Assembly: GCA_001792895.1 (NCBI GenBank)
Contig: MARA01000043.1
Span: forward strand, 1 to 64,000
Reading direction: 5' to 3'
Source of the DNA: Lentinus brumalis
Lineage: Eukaryota > Basidiomycota > Agaricomycetes > Polyporales > Polyporaceae
DNA: 64,000 bases
In this document: piece after piece, positions 11,968 to 22,925 of the stretch
How positions within the stretch are numbered: position 1 is the stretch's first letter
Layout: each line of letters opens with the position of its first letter
Notes under the pieces: model-generated
What the model saw: only the letters and a program-made list of their open reading frames with translations
The model's database searches: none
Told to the model about the DNA's origin: nothing
Made by a program: the position numbers and the translations under genes

Positions 11968-13284
11968 ATGCCTCCTCCGACGCTCGCAGACTATGGCCGC
12001 CACTTCGAGACGACTGTGCCGTCGATAACGAGGGTCCCGGAGAAGGTCCGCACGGCGGAGGAAGTGCCATCGGTACAACGCAAGTTTTCCTGACCGTCCG
12101 TGCATGGGTGCACACTGACCGATTATACAGACCCTGCTGGATTCGAAATCACAAAAGACATGGTGTGCGTGCTGAGGGAGTAAGCGGGGAGATGATGAGG
12201 CGATTACTGACATCGAATGCTGCAGGGTGTTGTGCAAGCAAGGGCGACATCCGCAGACGGACCACGCAATCGTGTTCTACGCCCTGGTGGAGCAACCCCT
12301 CGTACTTCGGCGGCTCCGCGAGGTGAGTACGGAATGAGAAGGGACGTCCGTGATGCTGACGGTGGATGTACTGTCAGCCGTTTCTCAAAGTGCGGCCATT
12401 CTACGTGCGCGACGATCTCGACGTGTCAAACCTGGCGGGGAGCTCGTGCCGAACGGAAACGAAGGCAGCGATTCAGGGATTGCACCAGTGCGTGCTCGCC
12501 ACGGACAGCGAACACATTCATGTGACGCAAGTCATCGGGCTTGAGCACGTACCGTTGCTCGAGGCGACCAAGATTTCGTTCCCGCTGGTCCTGGCACATA
12601 CGCGGTGGTACCGCGCGGACGTGGAGATAGAGGTTATATCGCTCAACAAGAAGACGAAAATGCTACGTGCTGCGAAGGTGAGTTAGAACGTGTGCTCGCG
12701 TTCAGATGTCGTTAAGGCTACAGCGTGCTGACGCAGATGTGTCTGAGCAGGCGGTGGCGCCGTTCTGTGCGGCGCAATGCACGAAGATGCGGGCGTACTC
12801 TGCCGCGGACGACGTTGTCCGGTGGTGCGAGGACTGCCGGCAGTGGTTCCACGAGAGCTGCTTGGAGCAGCGGAATACGGTGGAGTTCTATCGCGAGGAA
12901 CACGCGAAGGAGCCGTACACGGACTTTCCGGCATGGGTATTGTGGGACACAGAGGAACCGGTTCCCCCGCAGGTGTACCGACACTTCCTGGGGCTGATCA
13001 CGACACCGATCCGGAGATGCTATCCTGAGGTATCGCCCCACCACATATTGACGGCGGAGCTGTTTCTCAGCAAGTTGCGGGATGCGGCGAAGCGGCCGGG
13101 CTTCGCCATTCCGCCCAGCGAACGAGCATACCGAGCCTTCGTGGACTCCCTGCTGGTGCCGACACTACTGCGTCCGGACGTCCGCAGTCCGCACATCGAC
13201 CGGTTCATCGAGTACCTGACGCAGGTGAACCTTGGTGAGAAGATGCTGTACCAGTGCCCCCGTCATCCCGACCACGTCATCTAA
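11968..13284 (+). CDS. BAH-like/zinc-finger protein, paralogue D (intact)
   Basis: Exons 11968-12079, 12131-12164 (34 bp), 12226-12322 (97 bp), 12378-12677 (300 bp) and 12751-13284 join in frame to 358 aa. Intron 1 appears to use a GC donor (CAAC/GCAAGT); intron 2 uses GTGCGT as in A and B. The BAH-like part reads FLKVRPFYVRDDLDV...TRWYRADVEIEV. The finger is FCAAQC...WCEDCRQWFHESC, followed by ITTPIRRCY and the C-terminal LYQCPRHPDHVI. Sequence is far from A and B although exon lengths are identical, so the family is old rather than freshly duplicated. No break is seen. Spacer palindrome arrays flank it. Confidence 0.83.
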
Positions 13285-13464
13285 TAGCTCGGGTAGTATA
13301 GAGTTCAGGTAGGTATGGATTGCAATGTACTAGTTGGCAATTGGGCCAGGGTATGAAACGTTATAGCCGCGACGGAATGCGTGGAGAGCGGGCGGCCGCT
13401 GGGAGACGGGTCGTAACCACATGGGGAGGCGTTCAGCTAGAGGCGAATCTTTGTGTATTCGCGT

Positions 13465-14215
13465 CCGAGTCTGTTAAGAGCGGGCGACCGCTGCGAGACG
13501 AGTAGGAGATCTGAGCGGCCGTCCGCTCACAGACAAACGTCTGTATATTCGCGTCCGATTCTGTTAAGAGCGGGCGACCGCTGCGAGACGAGTAGGAGGT
13601 CTGAGCGGCCGTCCGCTCAGAGACAAACGTCCGTGTATTCGCGTCCGAATCTCTTCAGAGCGGGCGACCGCTGCGAGACGAGTAGTAGGTCTGAGCGGCC
13701 GTCCGCTCAGAGACAAACGTCCGTGTATTCGCGTCCGAATCTGTTCGGAGCGGGCGACCGCTGCGAGACGAGTAGTAGGTCTGAGCGGCCGTCCGCTCAG
13801 AGACAAACGTCCGTGTATTCGCGTCCGAATCTGTTCGGAGCGGGCGACCGCTGCGAGACGAGTAGTAGGTCTGAGCGGCCGTCCGCTCAGAGACAAACGT
13901 CCGTGTATTCGCGTCCGAATCTGTTCGGAGCGGGCGACCGCTGCGAGACGAGTAGTAGGTCTGAGCGGCCGTCCGCTCAGAGACAAACGTCCGTGTATTC
14001 GCGTCCGAATCTGTTCGGAGCGGGCGACCGCTGCGAGACGAGTAGTAGGTCTGAGCGGCCGTCCGCTCAGAGACAAACGTCCGTGTATTCGCGTCCGAAT
14101 CTGTTCGGAGCGGGCGACCGCTGCGAGACGAGTAGTTGGTCTGAGCGGCCGTCCGCTCAGAGACAAACGTCGTGTATTCGCGTCGGAATGCGTTCAGAGC
14201 GGTCGACCGCTGCGA
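13465..14215. repeat. 90-bp tandem array, ~8.3 units, two palindromes per unit
   Basis: Units begin near 13471, 13561, 13651, 13741, 13831, 13921, 14011 and 14101, an exact 90-bp period. Each carries GAGCGGGCGACCGCTG and GAGCGGCCGTCCGCTC about 41 bp apart. The four central units look identical, so homogenisation is recent. The open frames of 200-277 codons here are repeat translations, not genes. Confidence 0.95.
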
Positions 14216-14278
14216 GACGACGCAATCACGAATTATACTGCCTTCTACATGCTTGTCGAACATATATTACAAACAAAA

Positions 14279-15577
14279 CTACATGAAATGCTCGGAGCTA
14301 CGGGGACATCGGTAGAGATATCGGTCTGTCAAAGGAACCTTCATGAGCTTAATGAAGTCGTCGAGCGCGTGCCACCGAGCGAGCGGCTCCTCGGGAACCG
14401 TAAACCGTCGGACGAGGGCTTGGATGTATATGACCTGGTCATCGGCGGTGGTTGGATATGTCCAGTGGGGGTTGAGGATGTCCTGCCGGACTTGGCCGAG
14501 CAACATCTCAAATGAGACGGAGCGAGCAGGAAAGAGGTCGGGGTAGTTGCGTTGGATCGGCAGCGTGACAAGGGGCGCCAAATCGGGCCCCGTAGTACGC
14601 TCTGCGTTGGCGGGGGGTGTCCAGGTGACCCAGGCGGGCAGAGACGGGTTGTTCTGCGTGCGGTAGTGGGCAACGGTCTGCAGACGCGGCACGCAGCCGA
14701 TGTGGTACCACTTCCGGCAAAGCTCGCAGAACCTGAGCACGTCCTCCTCGAGGGCGAGGAGGTTTTGACGGCGACAGGAGCGACGACATATGCTGACCAT
14801 TTGTTCCTGGAAGGACAAGGAGTCAGAGAGTGAGGCGAGCTGCGAGGAGAAGCGTGCGGGAACTTACATGCTTGACGCTGAAGATGTGGTGGTCAACATC
14901 GACAGAGACATCCTCCCGGAGCCACAGCGTGCCAGTGGCAATGTAGGGCATGCCGAAAAGGGCAAGATCGAGGCGGACGACCTGTACGATCTCAGTGATC
15001 TGGGCTGCGTACACATGGATCTTGCTGGAGCTGCGGACGACCTGGTACTGGCCGTGGATTGCGACGGCTGTGCCGTTGTCGACGGTGGAGGGCGCGAGGA
15101 CCTCAGTGTCGAGGTCCTGGCGGGTGTACAAGAGTGAGAGCTCGGCGATTGGCTGCAGTTGTGAACAGGGTGAGCACAAGCGGCACCGGAGGCGTAACTG
15201 TGGAGGCAGCGTACCTCGTGGAGAGTATTGCTGAGCTTGACAGCGACTATTTCGCCCAAGAAGGCGAGCGCATGATGAGTGCTGCGGCTGTGAACGTGAT
15301 GGGTACACCGGACGCTGCAATAAAATGTAAGGGACATAGAGCGGTGAGACTGACAGGTGTAGTTACGGACATCATGCGCGGGCGCAGCACGAAACCTGCC
15401 GGATCTGAAGGTAAAGGGTTGATTAGTTGCGACATGAGGAAGAGATAGGGGAGGGTACCGACGTTCGACGGTGTCCTGTTGCACCGCCGTCGCGATCTTG
15501 TCAGCTCGGGGAGCACCTGCGATGTCTGCAGGGACCTCGTGATGGCCGGCGTGGTGGCGGGGCGAGGGGAAGCTCAT
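14279..15577 (-). CDS. BAH-like/zinc-finger protein, paralogue E (intact, opposite strand)
   Basis: Minus-strand exons 15577-15463, 15404-15371 (34 bp), 15314-15215 (100 bp), 15152-14868 and 14806-14279 join in frame to 353 aa. BAH-like region: IAELSLLYTRQDLDTEV...GTLWLREDVSVDV. Finger: ICRRSC...FCELCRKWYHIGC. Family motif LVTLPIQRNY and C-terminal LYRCPRSSEHFM are present. It is the only family member facing the other way; it ends about 65 bp from the 90-bp array and starts about 620 bp from the end of gene F. Role inferred from domains only. Confidence 0.83.
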
Positions 15578-16197
15578 TGCGGTGTGGGGAGGCGATAGAG
15601 GGATGACAGGGTGGAGGGAAGAGAGAAGGCGAACATAGGCGGGCGCTCTGCGTGAGACTTGGTTGCGCTCAACAAAACCACGTGAGATGACACTCGCGGT
15701 GACGGGTGACGCATCACTGTGTGAGAGGCGGCGGTGGGCGGGAGATGGAATGAGGGCATGTCAGTATCAGGCGGTCGAGCGGGACAGTGGCGACTGTTAC
15801 TACCGGTGTTATACGTGCATCGCGGGCGGGCGGAGATACATCTCCTGCAGGCAGCGACGACAAATGAATGGCGTTCCGAGCGGCCGACCGCTCAGACATG
15901 ACATTCCCAGGACACTGTAAGTGAATTTGGTGGTGGACGGGTTGTCATTAACGTAAGAAGTATATTCTGAGCGGTCGACCGCTGAGATGACACTGTTGCG
16001 CTGGTACGACCGCTTTGAACAGGGAACCTGTGCGCATGTGCAACACGCCGGATTGCACTGGATCTGTTGGATTATTCTCACAGCAATACACGCAACTGAG
16101 GGTCTGAGCGGCCGACCGCTCATACGCACGAATGGTTGAACGCGAGGGGATTGCAGTGCGTGGATTATCATTGTAAAACGGAGCGGGACACATGAGT
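15578..16197. repeat. Spacer between paralogue E and gene F with three palindromes
   Basis: Palindromes lie near 15877 (GAGCGGCCGACCGCTC), 15969 (GAGCGGTCGACCGCTG) and 16105 (GAGCGGCCGACCGCTC). No gene is visible. This is upstream DNA for paralogue E and downstream DNA for gene F. Confidence 0.8.
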
Positions 16198-19100
16198 CTA
16201 CACATAACGGCGGCGTTGAGAGGCAGGGGGTTGAGAGTCATCGTCAGAGCTCCAACTACCGGCGCGGGGACGGGTTGATGATGAGGGACCGGCTTGCAGA
16301 CGATGCGAGTACTCCGTGTTAGCGGCGCGTTGCATCTGCGATCCGAAGTGACCTCTGCCGGCCAACATCTCCGCGACGTCGTGCCCGAAGATCTTCGTGA
16401 CGATTGTGTGCGGGCCGTCGGGCTTTGTGAGCAGCGTTGTTCGGACCTCGCGGCTCCACGCGTGCAACTCGGGTACATCAAAGATGTGATAGTCCCTGTG
16501 GAGGCGAGGTGACTTGAACATGGCAGCGCCCTTGCCGTAGGCGATCCCGAGACGGATGAGGTTTACGGTGTGAAGGTACTTGGGGCCTGAACGGGATTAG
16601 CGGAGTGAGACGAGGCAAGAACAGTAGAGCTGGGCAACATGCAGGCATACCGTGTTTCTTGTTCCACTGCGCGATGGACCCGCCGTTTTGGAGGTGGGTG
16701 CGCAGAGGCGACTTGGGGTCCATCCAAGCGAGGAAAGTGATGGCGGCGATAGTGAAGAATTGGTCCTCGGATTTACTGCCCTTGTGGTCGTTCGTGTAAA
16801 CGCGCTGTGTCCAGGGGACCATGCGGAAATAGGTCACGGAGCCCTGAGGATTGGCAGTCGAGACTCGGTCGAGACCGGCCGGGCAATTCTCGGTTTCCCA
16901 AGCGACTCTGGGGAGGACCTTTGAGAGGAGAAATGCGAGAGTGAGGGCGAGCGAGCACAGGGGATCCTGGAGATTGGTGCGCATGCGTTCGTCCGCCCAC
17001 TCGTACGTCTCGAGAATCATCCCGGTTGCTTTAGCGGAGGCCCAGTTCCAAGACTGGGGAAGGACGGTGCGGTCCAAGTACTTGGGGAACTCGGAGATCT
17101 TGATGGAGACGGTGTCCCAGGAAGCACGAGGGTCCGCGTCGACGACGAGACGGGTGAACTGGGCCAGGGCAGCCTCCGCGCGGGCCTCCTGGGTCGGGAG
17201 ACGGTTTACGGCGATGGAGGGAGTTGCGCTTGTCGCGCCGAGGGTGGTCCATGCGTGAATAGAGGGAGTACGCAGAGGGGCGCCTGTGCCGTTGGGGTTA
17301 GGCAGGGTGTCCGGGATGAAATTGACGTGGCGGGTCTGCATGACGGCAACGAGGGCGCGTTTGAAGTCCTTCAGGACGTCCCTGTCGTTGCTTCCTCTGA
17401 GCATCAGCCTTGCTTGCTGAATGCAAGCGCAGGCGACGGGGCCGAATGTGCCAGCGGGGTCGATGGGTGCGCGGAAGGAGCGAGCCGTCGGCAGCTTTGT
17501 CTGACTGATGATCTCGTCTGCGAACTGGTCGAGGGACCATTCGCCGCGGGAAGACTTCTGCAGACCGCGGCCAATGTCTGCGACAGTGACAGAGGAAAAG
17601 CGGATGACTTGCTCGAGGGTGGACCGGTCGGGACCGTAGGAGAGACAATGATTAGACTTGCGCCACACGTCCCAGTTCTTCTTGCGCTCAATAGCCCTGA
17701 CGTGGTCGGGATGGTTGCGATCCTTCAAGGCATCGGCGATCTCTGTGAACAGCTGCCGCTTGACGAGAGCGAGCACATCCTCCTCGTATGCGTCCATGGC
17801 GATCTGGGCCGTGATGAGGAGCCTCTGAATCGATGCGTTATACCTGGAGGTGCCTGGCGGTTTGGGGGAGACGTTGGCCAGACGAAGCCGGAAGTCCGTG
17901 AGATATATCTGAGGGCGTTGTGAGGTCAGCGAAGGGTATGTAGCCACGGAAGTGAATCAAGAGTCTGGTCCAATATGAGCAGACCATCAACAAGACGTGC
18001 GTACGAGCGGGCGGCCGCTCGCGGAGCACTTCTGAGGGGTCTGCGCACGATGCGCGGAGGTTGCATGGCAGAGATCGAGTCTCGGGAGCGGGCGACCGCT
18101 CGAAAGCATACGTCGCACGAGCGCAGCCGGTGAGATGACCGACGGGCAGACCATCAACAAGTCGCACGTACGAGCGGGCGACCGCTCGCGAGCACCTCTG
18201 AGGGCTCTGCGCACGATGCACGGAGGTTGCATGGCAGAGATCGAGTCTCGGGAGCGGGCGACCGCTCGAAAGCATACGTCGCACGAGCGCAGCCGGTGAG
18301 ATGACCGACGAGCAGACCATCAACAAGTCGCACGTACGAGCGGGCGACCGCTCGCGAGCACCTCTGAGGGCTCTGCGCACGATGCACGGAGGTTGCATGG
18401 CAGAGATCGAGTCTCGGGAGCGGGCGACCGCTCGAAAGCATACGTCGCACGAGCGCAGCCGGTGAGATGACCGACGAGCAGACCATCAACAAGACGTGCG
18501 TACGAGCGGGCGGCCGCTCGCGAGCACTTCTGAGGGCTCTGCGCATGAAGGACGGAGGTTGCATGGCAGAGATCGAGTCTCGGGAGCGGGCGACCGCTCG
18601 AAAGCATACGTCGCACGAGCGCAGCCGGTGAGATGACCGACGAGCAGACCATCAACAAGACGTGCGTACGAGCGGGCGGCCGCTCGCGAGCACTTCTGAA
18701 CGCCCTGCGCACTACACACGGAGGTTCCGCCCACCAAACCGAAGACAGGCCACAATCAAAAGATGAGTACTTACCAAGAAGTGCGGGAGACCGTATGTGA
18801 GCTCCTGAGAGCGCTTCGACACCACGAGCGGCATATACTCCGGACGGGGGGCCAGCGGCCACTGGGAGAGCTCGACAAATGGTGCGGTTCTTGTCTCGCC
18901 GCCGATGACCAGACCAGGCCAGAACGCGGGAAAGCCATTGTCGAGAATGCCGCGGGTGACCCACATGTGCCACATCAGATTTCTATTGAGGACCTTGGCT
19001 GCGCCTGTGTGCGCGAAATTGAGGCAGCGCTCGGCCACAGAGGTGAGCTCGACGTAGACAGGATCAGGACGGCCGTTCTCAGCAGGATTCATAAGGTTTG

Positions 19101-22100
19101 GCTTGACACGCAATGTCCAGACTCGGTCGAGGAGGGTCGTGATTGGGTACGTCGTCCACTCCAGGATGCGAGGGTAGACCTGTGAGATGCCGCGCGCAGT
19201 CAGCATCATCCACGCAGATCAAAAGTAAGTGGTGCGTCGTACCGCTGGTTTGAAGATTACCGTCGAGGAACGGAGCGCGTTGTTGACCTCAGGGCTGAAG
19301 AAGATCTTGCGGAGCTTCATGAGAACGTGCTCGTAGAAACCGCCGCCAGAACGATACTCAGGCTTGATGCGCGCGATGTGGAAGATGAAGTTGTTCTCAA
19401 AGCGGAGGGCGTTCTTGTTGGCATGGTCCTCAGCGGTGCGCATCTGGCGGGCGAGGCGTTCATGGGGCAGCTGCGCAGACGCATAGCCCAACGTATCGAG
19501 AGCGGTCTTTTTGGTGGTGGCGTCGCGTGCCCAAGCACCGGCGGTAGCACCAGTGAGCGGCCCGCGCTGCGCGATGTGAGTGCGGGCCTTGTCTCGGACG
19601 TGATGGGCGACATTGTTGTATGCCTGGGACTTGAAGCCCTCAATGCAGAGGGGCCCGTCCGCAGTGACGCCTATGTCGCGGGCGAGACGGCGCAAGGGAC
19701 GCAGGAGAGGCTTGATGATGCCGTCCGCCTGCCACTGACCGATGTTCTTGGAGAAGAACTGGGGGTAGGTGAAGATGGGTGTCATGGGCTCAGACGGGTC
19801 CCCAAGGATGTCGGCGATGAAGTCCTCGTCCTGGAGATCCCTCTCCCCGTCGTCGAGCTCAGGGTCCTGAAGCGGGATGATCGAGGACTCTTGAAAGAGG
19901 GGAGGACCTTGTTGAGATCCTGGAGCAAGCCGCAGGGAGGTGTGTCCGGGTCGCGAAACCTGTCTCTGCGGAGGATTGGAAGTCCGTCCTCGGAGAAGAT
20001 GGGGATCTCGCGACCGTCACCGTCGAGGAGGTCGTAGTTTTCCAAGTCCTCGATGAGCTCGCGCGTGTTCGGATCGGCGGTCGTGTATACATGTGTGTAG
20101 CGATCGAGGATGCGCTGGGGGTCGATAGGCTCGAAGCCGCTTGCCTCAATAGCCCTACAGTCAGGATGCGTGTGGTGCAATTGATATGAGAGCATATGTA
20201 TGAGATGCAGGTGTTAACACGCACTGGGTATGCACAGCATAAGCCATGTGAATGCGGAGGATGTTGTTGAAGTCGATCATGTCGTTCCAAGTATCGCGAT
20301 CGGCCTCGAAGGTAGCTGGGGCACAGATTTTGATGTTTTGGCCATACTTGGCGAGGATGGCAACGGCTCAGCGTCGATGAACTCTGGGACTCTGTACGAG
20401 TCCGGTGCTCCCTGCCACCATTCGTCGTAATGCTCCTTGATCGCACGGTCGAGGTTCCGAAGAGTCTCGGTAGTGAACTGCCAGATGGGATTGTCGCTGA
20501 CGAAACGAGTGAGCATACATGACGTGCAACAAATGTGGAATGGGGAGAATAGGAGCGGGCGACCGCTCACAAGGCATCTTCTGCCACGGGTCAGCCGCTA
20601 TTAGTACTCGACAATCCATCTGGAGCGGGCAACCGCTTATGCGGTGTCGTCTGGCGACCTGTCGCACGCTCATGGTCATATGTCGTCTGGAGCGGGCGAC
20701 CGCTCAGAGCGACACTGATCCATGCGCTTGCTGTGATCCCAGGGTCACGGTGAGCGGTCGTACGCTCACAATAGTGGGATGTGTCGTTCGGAGCGGGCGA
20801 CCGCTCAGAGCGACACGTTGTCCGGAGCGGCGACCGCTCACCGAGGGCTCATCCATGCGCTTGCTATCATCCAAGGGTCACGGTGAGCGGTCGTACGCTC
20901 ACAATATTGGGATGTATCGTCCGGAGCGGGCGACCGCTCAGAGCGACACGTTGTCCGGAGCGGGCGACCGCTCATCCATGCGCTTGCTATCATCCAAGGG
21001 TCACGGTGAGCGGTCGTACGCTCACAATTTTGGATGTATCGTCCGGAGCGGGCGACCGCTCATCGTCAATATCCCTTGTGGTTACCCAAGGGTTAGGGTG
21101 AGCGACGAGAGTCAAGACACGCGCCTGCCTCTGATTGTGCGCGGTAGCAATGGGCGGGCGTCGCAACGACATGGGCAAGACCACATGCGGGAAATGGCAG
21201 GACTCACAAGATGTTGGTTTGCAACCGCCATTCATACTCCTTCGCGACGTCGGGATACTCTTCCGTCATGTATACCGTACCATAGCCAGCCTTGACGAGC
21301 ATGTAGGTGATCATGGAGATGGTAATGCGTGCCACAACAGAACTCATCGTCGTGGGCACGCGCGTGTGGACGGGCTCCGGGTCTGCGGCAAAGGCGTCGA
21401 CAGGCATGAGCGCGATGAACACATCAGCCTGCATCGGAGCCTGGCCAATGTATAACATCCGGTGGTCGGGCAGGAAACCAAAGACGCGCCGGTCGCCCTT
21501 GAACGTCCAATGTCTGCGGTCGAAGCGCATCGTGAACGACCAGTCCGGTTTGTCCACTGGCGGCAACACAGCACCGAAGCCGAGCTCCTTCGGGACACGT
21601 ATGTCGCAGTCCCAGCGCACCTGCACGCCAGAAAGGGCACAGGGAGCGAGAACGCACGGGTGGGATGAGACACAGTGCTGGTAACAGAGGTAGCATCATG
21701 TACACACCTCGCTCAGCTTCCAGTAGATCTTGGGATCATTGGCGGCGTACAAGTAGCGGCTGTCGACCTTGAGAAGGTTCTTGCGCTGCAGGAGCGAGAG
21801 AGCCCTCTCTTGGTTGCGGGAGTTGAAGTTCCGCTCAAGATCGGAGAGGAGGACGGTTCTGGTCGGCATCTCGACATACCTCTGCGCCAACTCGTCAAAG
21901 TGAGCGTCCGCGACGAGATGGCCGCGGGTGGCCTCCTCCTGCGAGACACTGTCCTCGGTCACCATGGTCGGCGGGACGAAGCTGATGTTGAACGGCTCGC
22001 GGAGAGGCCCGTCTTCCTCGTCATCGGTGTACGCCGCCGCGCCGAGGGGCTCGTCGAGTTCGCTATTGAGAGAGGGGGAGGGGTACGATGAGGACGGAGT

Positions 22101-22247
22101 GCGCAAAGCAGGACAGTGGCCAGATAGATAGATGCCCTCAGACACGTACTTTACGTCTTCTTCCGGCTGTTCATCTTGTTCGAAGGACGGCTCCTCTTGA
22201 GAAAACGTCGGTTGATCATCGTAGAAGGCGAAGTTGGTGTCCATCGC
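16198..22247 (-). CDS. Gene F: large unrecognised protein (~1,367 aa)
   Basis: Eight minus-strand exons fit GT-AG rules: 22247-22150, 22062-21708, 21620-21208, 20496-20225, 20154-19243, 19179-18775, 17908-16651 and 16586-16198. Their sum is two bases short of a whole frame, and comparison with the inverted copy at 38.7-41.6 kb shows exactly two missing bases (a CCC and a CCCCC run in exons 4 and 5). I do not recognise the family. The start (MDTNFAFYDD) is acidic, the middle has a D/E-rich stretch (LIEDLENYDLLDGDG), the C-terminus is basic and serine-rich (QPPASQRRRYV); no signal peptide or obvious membrane segment is seen. It lies downstream of gene G on the same strand. Introns 3 and 6 (711 and 866 bp) are filled with palindromes; the other five are 63-87 bp. 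It may work with gene G, whose end was duplicated with it, but that is inference. Confidence 0.78.
17950..18765. repeat. 166-bp palindrome array inside intron 6 of gene F
   Basis: GAGCGGGCG(G/A)CCGCTCGCG recurs at 18005, 18172, 18338, 18504 and 18670, a period of 166-167 bp. A second palindrome (GAGCGGGCGACCGCTC) lies about 80 bp after each. The array fills the 866-bp intron between exons 6 and 7. Confidence 0.93.
20550..21080. repeat. Irregular palindrome cluster inside intron 3 of gene F
   Basis: About ten copies, mainly GAGCGGGCGACCGCTC, plus a variant GAGCGGTCGTACGCTC. They are linked by CATGCGCTTGCTATCATCCAAGG-like spacers. The homologous intron of the inverted copy (39.88-40.52 kb) has a different number and order of units, so the array changes quickly. 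Confidence 0.88.
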
Positions 22248-22555
22248 GAGCAGCAGGAGATATCGCGAGCGGCGGAGATGGAGATAGAATGCTGGAGGGA
22301 GGGACGACAAGTTGGGGAGTTAGGGTAAGGGTGGGAGGGGACCGCAGACGACTTTTGACCACGCAGCAATGATTTTGCGACCCCAAGGCAGCGTAGGCTA
22401 GAAGAGCGGATCAGAGGGCTTCAAACGTTCAAGCAGCGGGAACGCTATTTGGTTGTGCGATCGGGGTGTGTCATTTCAGATGAGTCATCATTTAAAGGGC
22501 GAGAGACAATTGCATTCAATTATGGCGAGGAGAGATATACCGGAACGAGTAGGAG

Positions 22556-22925
22556 TGGTACATGGGCAGGACTATGCGACGGGAGGGAGGGAAGGATATG
22601 CGATACAAGTACAATGAGGAAGCGCGACATTCAGCGAACGACAAACAGACCGGCGGGCACAGGAGCGCGGAAGGAGAGACGGGGAAAAAGAACTCAACCG
22701 ATCATCGCGTCAGTGTCGTCGTCCTTAACCATCGCGGCATTGGTACATGGGCAGGACTATGCGACGGGAGGGAGGAAGGATATGCGATACAAGTACAATG
22801 AGGAAGCGCGACATTCAGCGAACGACAAACAGACCGGCGGGCACAGGAGCGCGGAAGGAGAGACGGGACAAAGAACTCAACCGATCATCGCGTCAGTGTC
22901 GTCGTCCTTAACCATCGCGGCATTT
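22556..22925. repeat. ~185-bp tandem duplication covering the end of gene G
   Basis: Two near-identical copies of GGTACATGGGCAGGACTATG...CCATCGCGGCAT lie at about 22556-22740 and 22741-22925. The unit includes the last dozen codons and stop of gene G plus 3' sequence. The inverted copy at 38.2-38.4 kb has only one unit, so the duplication arose at this site or was lost in the other. Confidence 0.85.

Noticed and set aside
13453..14286. Long open frames of 200-277 codons on both strands
   Set aside because: They translate the 90-bp satellite; all are periodic (SERPSAQRQTS type) and end with the array.
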